Source: an uncultured Coriobacteriaceae bacterium
GTDB lineage: Bacteria; Actinomycetota; Coriobacteriia; Coriobacteriales; Atopobiaceae
Reading direction: 5' to 3'
DNA length: 64,000 nucleotides
NCBI GenBank assembly: GCA_902786015.1
Contig: CADAAU010000012.1
Coordinates: 109,154-173,153 of the forward strand
The notes beneath the pieces are model-generated. The model saw only the letters and a program-made list of their open reading frames with translations. It was not told the DNA's origin and ran no database searches. The position numbers and the translations under genes are program-made. The stretch's first letter is position 1, and each line of letters opens with the position of its first letter. Positions 60,199-64,000 of the stretch are shown here, piece by piece.

Positions 60199-60220
60199 TA
60201 TAGTATGGAATGTAACATTC
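60199..60220 (+). promoter_or_regulatory. Possible promoter and operator of the two-component operon
   Basis: TATAGT (60199-60204) could be a -10 box. Right after it GAATGT-A-ACATTC (60208-60220) is a perfect inverted repeat, 35 bases before the response-regulator start, in a good position for autoregulation. The divergent gap 60023-60255 holds nothing else clear. Confidence 0.45.
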
Positions 60221-60255
60221 GAATATATGGTCAGAACCTTGGGGAAGGGACGCCT

Positions 60256-60930
60256 ATGAATGCATTAGTTGTAGAAGACGAGCGGAATTTGGCTGATGCC
60301 ATATGTCAGATACTTGCTGACGAGGGCACACGCGCAGACGTGACCTACGACGGACCAACCGGACTGTCGCTTGCAAAGACGGGTGCCTACGATGCCATCG
60401 TGCTCGACGTCATGCTTCCTGGCATGAGTGGACTCGACGTCGTACGCGAGCTCAGGCGCGAGGGCATCTCGACGCCTGTCCTCATGCTTACCGCACGCAC
60501 CTCGACCGAAGACAAGGTGACGGGACTCGATGCCGGCGCGGACGACTACATGACGAAGCCCTTTGAGTCTGCCGAGCTCCTTGCGCGTCTGCGCGCGCTC
60601 ACGCGCCGGACGGGCGACGTCGTGTTTGAGGTATCGTCGTTTGGTGACCTCACGCTCGACCTCACCACGCACGACCTGCGCTGCGGGGATCGATCGGTAC
60701 ATCTTTCTGGCAAGGAGTTCGAGGTCATGAAGATGCTTATGAGCTCTACGGCGCGCGTCGTGTCCAAACGCGACCTGCTCAACCGCGTGTGGGGCGGAAG
60801 CGCAGACGCATCAGAGAACTCGGTCGAGGCATACGTCTCGTTCTTGCGCAAGAAGATCAAGCACATCCAGTCCAGCGTGCAGATTACCACGCTCAGAATG
60901 CTTGGCTACCGCCTGGAGGTCATCAACTAA
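60256..60930 (+). CDS. OmpR/PhoB-family response regulator
   Basis: A 224-residue transcription regulator. The receiver domain has the acidic pair EDER near 7-10, phospho-acceptor Asp51 in IVLDVMLPGMSG, TAR near 81 and the Lys of YMTKPF near 101. The C-terminal winged helix (about 130-222) has VHLSGKEFEVMKML, RVVSKRDLLNRVWG and VEAYVSFLRKKI. GGGGAAGGGA precedes the ATG at 60256. The sensor kinase follows 45 bases later. The signal sensed is not known. Confidence 0.95.
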   Translation: MNALVVEDERNLADAICQILADEGTRADVTYDGPTGLSLAKTGAYDAIVLDVMLPGMSGLDVVRELRREGISTPVLMLTARTSTEDKVTGLDAGADDYMTKPFESAELLARLRALTRRTGDVVFEVSSFGDLTLDLTTHDLRCGDRSVHLSGKEFEVMKMLMSSTARVVSKRDLLNRVWGGSADASENSVEAYVSFLRKKIKHIQSSVQITTLRMLGYRLEVIN

Positions 60931-60975
60931 CGAACCGCAGGCCGAGGTCGTAAGGCCGTTTGTGGGAGGCACTCG

Positions 60976-62229
60976 ATGCTCAGTACGCTGCGAAGAAAGT
61001 TCGTCGTCATCATAATGGCTCTCGTCGGCACGGTCCTTGTTTCCGTGCTCGGCGGGAGTTTTTTCTCGACTTGGCAGACTCAACAGAGCATGATTGACGA
61101 GACGCTCGCGCGTAACCTGTACAGCAGCGTTTACGAAGTACCTCGTATGGCCACCAAAGACGATTCGTTCGAGAAAGACGGCAAGCAGCCGTTCATTCCC
61201 GTTCTGAAGGTGGATGTCGACCAGAACTGGGTCGTGGTCGCTACTAACGACGCGCCATTCTCCATAGACTCCACCGTACTTTCGGAGGTCCTCGACGAAG
61301 CGCGCACAAGCGAGTCAGACGAGGGCAGCGACTCCAACCTGCATATCTTTTGGCGTCGCAAGCTCAACGAAGACGGTTCATGGAGAATCGTGATCGCAGA
61401 TGCGACGTACATGTACTATTTCCTGAGCTCCTTGGCCATCAAGGACGTTGCGATTACCGCAGTCGCGATGGTAGCGTTGCTCATCATTTCCATAGGACTC
61501 TCCACATGGGTGCTCAAGCCTGTGCAGGAGGCGTGGGATCAGCAGCGGCGCTTCGTCGCAGACGCATCGCATGAGCTCAAGACACCACTCGCGGTAATCA
61601 TTGCCAATACGCAGATTCTTTTGAAGGACACCACAATCGGAAGCGAGAGCAGGCGTTGGATCGAAAGCACCGCCGAGGAGTCCGCCCATATGAAGAACCT
61701 CGTCGAAGAGCTTTTGGAGCTCGCGCGAACTGACGAGTCGTCTGCCGGAACGTCCGGGATCATGCAATCCGTAGACATCGACTTTTCTGAGCTCGTACAG
61801 AGCGCAGCGCTAGAATTCGACGCCATCGCCTTTGAGCATGGCTGCGTCATCGAGGATGACGTCGCGGAAGGCATCCATGTTACCGGCGACCCCGAGTGGC
61901 TTTCGCGTCTCGCAAAGATACTCATTGACAATGCCTGCAAGTACTCACGCCCTGACTCCCCCATCGGCGTTCGCCTTTCGCATAATGCCAAACGATGCAC
62001 GCTCAGCGTCAACAACAAGGGGCAGACCATCGACCCGGAGGACCTCGCCCATATTTTCGACCGGTTCTATCGTACCGACAAAGCCCGCAGCCGCGATGCC
62101 CATACCGGAGGCTTTGGACTGGGTCTCGCCATCGCCAAGGGAATCGCGACTTCGCACAATGGCACCATTTCTGCCACAAGCACAGACGAAGACGGCACGA
62201 CGTTTACCGTCGTTCTACCCTGCGCATAG
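60976..62229 (+). CDS. Membrane sensor histidine kinase
   Basis: A 417-residue kinase. Transmembrane segments at about 10-31 and 159-180 enclose an extracytoplasmic sensor domain of about 125 residues that I cannot match to a named fold. There is almost no HAMP domain: the H-box FVADASHELKTPLAVI with His199 begins about 12 residues after the second segment. LIDNACKYSRPDSP (N-box), FDRFYRTDKARSRD and GFGLGLAIAKGI (G-box) complete the catalytic domain. It should phosphorylate the adjacent response regulator. dinB starts three bases after its stop. Confidence 0.93.
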   Translation: MLSTLRRKFVVIIMALVGTVLVSVLGGSFFSTWQTQQSMIDETLARNLYSSVYEVPRMATKDDSFEKDGKQPFIPVLKVDVDQNWVVVATNDAPFSIDSTVLSEVLDEARTSESDEGSDSNLHIFWRRKLNEDGSWRIVIADATYMYYFLSSLAIKDVAITAVAMVALLIISIGLSTWVLKPVQEAWDQQRRFVADASHELKTPLAVIIANTQILLKDTTIGSESRRWIESTAEESAHMKNLVEELLELARTDESSAGTSGIMQSVDIDFSELVQSAALEFDAIAFEHGCVIEDDVAEGIHVTGDPEWLSRLAKILIDNACKYSRPDSPIGVRLSHNAKRCTLSVNNKGQTIDPEDLAHIFDRFYRTDKARSRDAHTGGFGLGLAIAKGIATSHNGTISATSTDEDGTTFTVVLPCA

Positions 62230-62232
62230 GCC

Positions 62233-63444
62233 ATGGACGCCCAACTCCTTGCGAGCTACAGCTCCTACACTTGGCGCGATACGGCCGTGGGCTTGATGGA
62301 TCTTGATGCGTTCTTTGCTTCGGTTGAGCAGCTCGACCATCCCGAATGGCGTGGCAGGCCCGTGATCGTGGGCTCACCCACGCAGCGCGGCGTCGTCTCC
62401 ACCGCAAGCTACGAGGCCAGAACCTACGGCGTACACTCTGCCATGCCATCCGTGCAGGCTACCCGCCTCTGTCCGCAGGCCGTATGGGCAAAGCCGCGCT
62501 TCGATCGCTACAAAGACCTAAGCAACAGAGTCATGTCCATCATCCTCGACGAGACCCCCCTTGTGGAGCAAGTCTCCATTGACGAGGCCTTCTTTGACGT
62601 CAGTCCCGGGAAGTACTCACGTGAAAGCCCCGTGTCCATATGTCAGCGCATACAACAGCGCGTTTCGCAACTGGGAATCACATGTTCTCTGGGTCTTGGC
62701 ACCGGCAAGACCGTGGCAAAGATAGCCTCTGAGCGCGAGAAGCCACGCGGTCTGACAGTCGTGCTGCCGGGAACCGAGGGCGCATTCTTGTCGCCACTTC
62801 CCGTCCGCGCGCTTTCGGGCATCGGATCGGCGACAGAAGAGGCACTGCAGTCCATGCACATCCGCACGCTAGGCCAACTCGCGCGCCAAGACCCTCGCGA
62901 CATGGAGAGAAGGTTTGGCGTGGCTGGCCCACGCATGGTCATGCGGGCGGCGGGACGCGAGCGCAGCAAGGTTCGGGCAGCGGCAGACCACGAAGACCCC
63001 AAATCGGTTTCGAACGAGCACACGTTCGCACAAGACCTCACGACACGCGAGGAGCTGCATGCGGCCATTGGCCATGTTTCGGAACGCGTCGGCGCTCGCC
63101 TCAGAAAGAAGGGCCTGCGAGGTACCCAAGTCACCCTCAAGCTCAAGTTCGACGCGATTCATACCCACACCGCACAGCGGCAGCTCACAAGGGCAACCGA
63201 CAATGAACATGAGTTCTCGCCCATCGCAAAAGAGCTCTTGGATTCCCTTTGGACCGAAGGGACACCGGTTCGATTGGTAGGTGTTGGCGTGAGTGGTTTT
63301 GACAGCGCGTACGAACAGCTCTCGCTCTTTGATGACTCGACCAATGATAATGACAACAAACAGGCGCTTGCCGAAGTCACGGATAGGCTAAGGGCTCGAT
63401 TTGGCAACGATGCCCTCACCTATGGTCGTGACTTCAGGCTATAG
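62233..63444 (+). CDS. dinB: DNA polymerase IV (Y-family)
   Basis: A 403-residue error-prone translesion polymerase. MDLDAFFASVEQL with the first metal Asp, RPVIVGSPTQRGVVSTASYEARTYGV, SIDEAFFDVS with the catalytic Asp-Glu, GLGTGKTVAKIAS and LSGIGSATEE (HhH) fit the family, and a little-finger domain completes it. The ATG at 62233 has no clear ribosome binding site and is 3 bases after the kinase stop, so translation may rely on coupling; the GTG at 62287 or ATG at 62296 could also serve as starts. The C-terminus lacks an obvious clamp-binding QxxLF, but QLSLFDD near 362 is close to it. Confidence 0.95.
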   Translation: MDAQLLASYSSYTWRDTAVGLMDLDAFFASVEQLDHPEWRGRPVIVGSPTQRGVVSTASYEARTYGVHSAMPSVQATRLCPQAVWAKPRFDRYKDLSNRVMSIILDETPLVEQVSIDEAFFDVSPGKYSRESPVSICQRIQQRVSQLGITCSLGLGTGKTVAKIASEREKPRGLTVVLPGTEGAFLSPLPVRALSGIGSATEEALQSMHIRTLGQLARQDPRDMERRFGVAGPRMVMRAAGRERSKVRAAADHEDPKSVSNEHTFAQDLTTREELHAAIGHVSERVGARLRKKGLRGTQVTLKLKFDAIHTHTAQRQLTRATDNEHEFSPIAKELLDSLWTEGTPVRLVGVGVSGFDSAYEQLSLFDDSTNDNDNKQALAEVTDRLRARFGNDALTYGRDFRL

Positions 63445-63452
63445 TCGGCACA

Positions 63453-63812
63453 CTAATCTGCAGCAAGCACGTCTACGTGCGGGGCGTCTCCCCACAGATG
63501 CTCTAGTCGGTAATAGTCGCGCGCCTCGGGTAGGAACGCGTGGACCACCAACGAGCCAAAGTCCAGAAGAACCCAACTTGCACCAGCCCGTCCCTCGTGA
63601 GACAGAGCGTTAATGCCAGTGTTCTCTTTGATCTTTTCTTCAATCTCTTCGACCACGGCATCAAGTTGACGAGGGTTACCCGCCGTGCAGATAAAGAAAT
63701 AGTCACATACGTCCGAAAGTCCAGAGAGGTCGAGCACCACGATATCTTCTGCTTTTTTGCTGTCTGCCGCAACTGCGGCGATGCGGGCAAGTTCATAGGG
63801 AGTCACTGCCAT
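63453..63812 (-). CDS. rsfS: Ribosomal silencing factor RsfS
   Basis: A 119-residue protein that binds L14 and blocks subunit joining when nutrients are low. AVAADSKKAEDIVVLDLSGLSDVCDYF, ICTAGNPRQLDAVVEEIEEK, EGRAGASWVLLDFGSLVVHAF and YYRLEHLWGDAP are typical. AAAGGAG precedes the ATG at 63812. It follows a yqeK-like gene, as in Firmicutes (nadD-yqeK-rsfS), and ends convergently with dinB, 8 bases apart, with no clear terminator. Confidence 0.97.
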   Translation of the reverse strand: MAVTPYELARIAAVAADSKKAEDIVVLDLSGLSDVCDYFFICTAGNPRQLDAVVEEIEEKIKENTGINALSHEGRAGASWVLLDFGSLVVHAFLPEARDYYRLEHLWGDAPHVDVLAAD

Positions 63813-63827
63813 GCTGTCTCCTTTGTG

Positions 63828-64000
63828 TTAGGCGCGCTCTCGGCGTTCATGGGCACGCGTACGCGCAAGCGAATTGTATATGTCGATGGTGCGAGGCAGC
63901 AGATAACGGCCTCCCTCGAGTACGTATACGATACCACCAACGAAGGCATTCCAAAAGACGTCCTCAAGGGATACCTTTCCAACAAGCTCGCGTGTCTTTC
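63828..64000 (-). CDS. C-terminal end of a YqeK-like HD hydrolase, cut by window edge
   Basis: A frame enters from the right edge and stops with TAA at 63828-63830, giving about 56 residues (ELVGKVSLEDVFWNAFVGGI, then VYVLEGGRYLLPRTIDIYNS). The YVLE-x-GR-x-L-x-PRTID-x-YN pattern matches the C-terminus of YqeK-type HD-domain hydrolases, which cleave Ap4A. Its position just upstream of rsfS supports this. The HD motif itself is outside the window. A longer frame on the same strand at 63803-63985 is out of register and looks spurious. Confidence 0.6.
   Translation of the reverse strand, partial: KTRELVGKVSLEDVFWNAFVGGIVYVLEGGRYLLPRTIDIYNSLARTRAHERRERA

Noticed and set aside
60208..60220. GAATGT-A-ACATTC as a LexA (SOS) box controlling dinB
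   Set aside because: It does not fit the Gram-positive GAAC-N4-GTTC pattern, and it lies upstream of the response regulator rather than dinB.

Overview
The window looks like chromosome of a moderately GC-rich actinobacterium of class Coriobacteriia, most likely close to Olsenella/Atopobium/Collinsella. This is an inference from housekeeping gene content, a separate two-subunit glycyl-tRNA synthetase, pyruvate phosphate dikinase, a water-forming-type NADH oxidase, choline-binding-like ChW repeats and gene order; no 16S rRNA is present. Most genes lie on the minus strand in tight, often overlapping runs, and GTG and TTG starts are common.

Layout from left to right. (1) 1-5435, minus: der-plsY-gpsA-rpe-nifS and the start of a zinc-ribbon coiled-coil protein. 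(2) 5717-9163, plus: a large secreted GH3 beta-N-acetylhexosaminidase with six ChW repeats, placed between der and the DUF512 radical-SAM gene that usually sits beside it. (3) 9228-18473, minus: ABC-F ATPase, small membrane protein, M50 protease, scpA, scpB, rluB, a cmk-plsC fusion, ispH and DUF512, essentially one operon. (4) 18521-28319: an accessory stretch with a lipoprotein amidase and a membrane-anchored divergent GH3, two lone STAS proteins, NADH oxidase, a GIY-YIG protein, an amidohydrolase, tRNA-Val, decayed small ORFs, a secreted nuclease, phosphofructokinase and a membrane protein. (5) 28420-30842: a CAT-anticodon tRNA, a C39-like cysteine peptidase coupled to murE, and tRNA-Ala. 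(6) 30945-41162, minus: the classic rpsB-tsf-pyrH-frr-uppS-cdsA-dxr-rseP-ispG-proS superoperon. (7) 41163-41762: a 600-base intergenic region packed with palindromic repeats. (8) 41763-49677, minus: NlpC/P60 hydrolase, xerC/D, trmFO, dprA, comM, yraN, rnhB, rplS. (9) 49827-60022, minus: lipoprotein, ppdK, a half-length PPDK regulatory protein, glyS, glyQ, lepB, trmD, rimM, khpA, rpsP. (10) 60256-63444, plus: response regulator, sensor kinase and DNA polymerase IV, followed on the minus strand by rsfS and the end of yqeK.

Functionally, the window joins translation (ribosomal proteins, EF-Ts, RRF, tRNA and rRNA modification), envelope building (isoprenoids via IspG/IspH/Dxr, UppS, CdsA, PlsY, PlsC, MurE) and peptidoglycan turnover (two GH3 enzymes, an amidase, an NlpC/P60 hydrolase). 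The most unusual signals are two families of intergenic palindromic elements, one of which has a copy nested inside another, a PPDK regulator lacking its P-loop half beside ppdK, a GH3 with altered catalytic motifs, an RseP with a large inserted domain, and a two-component system directly followed by dinB. I saw no CRISPR array, prophage, rRNA operon or complete insertion sequence.
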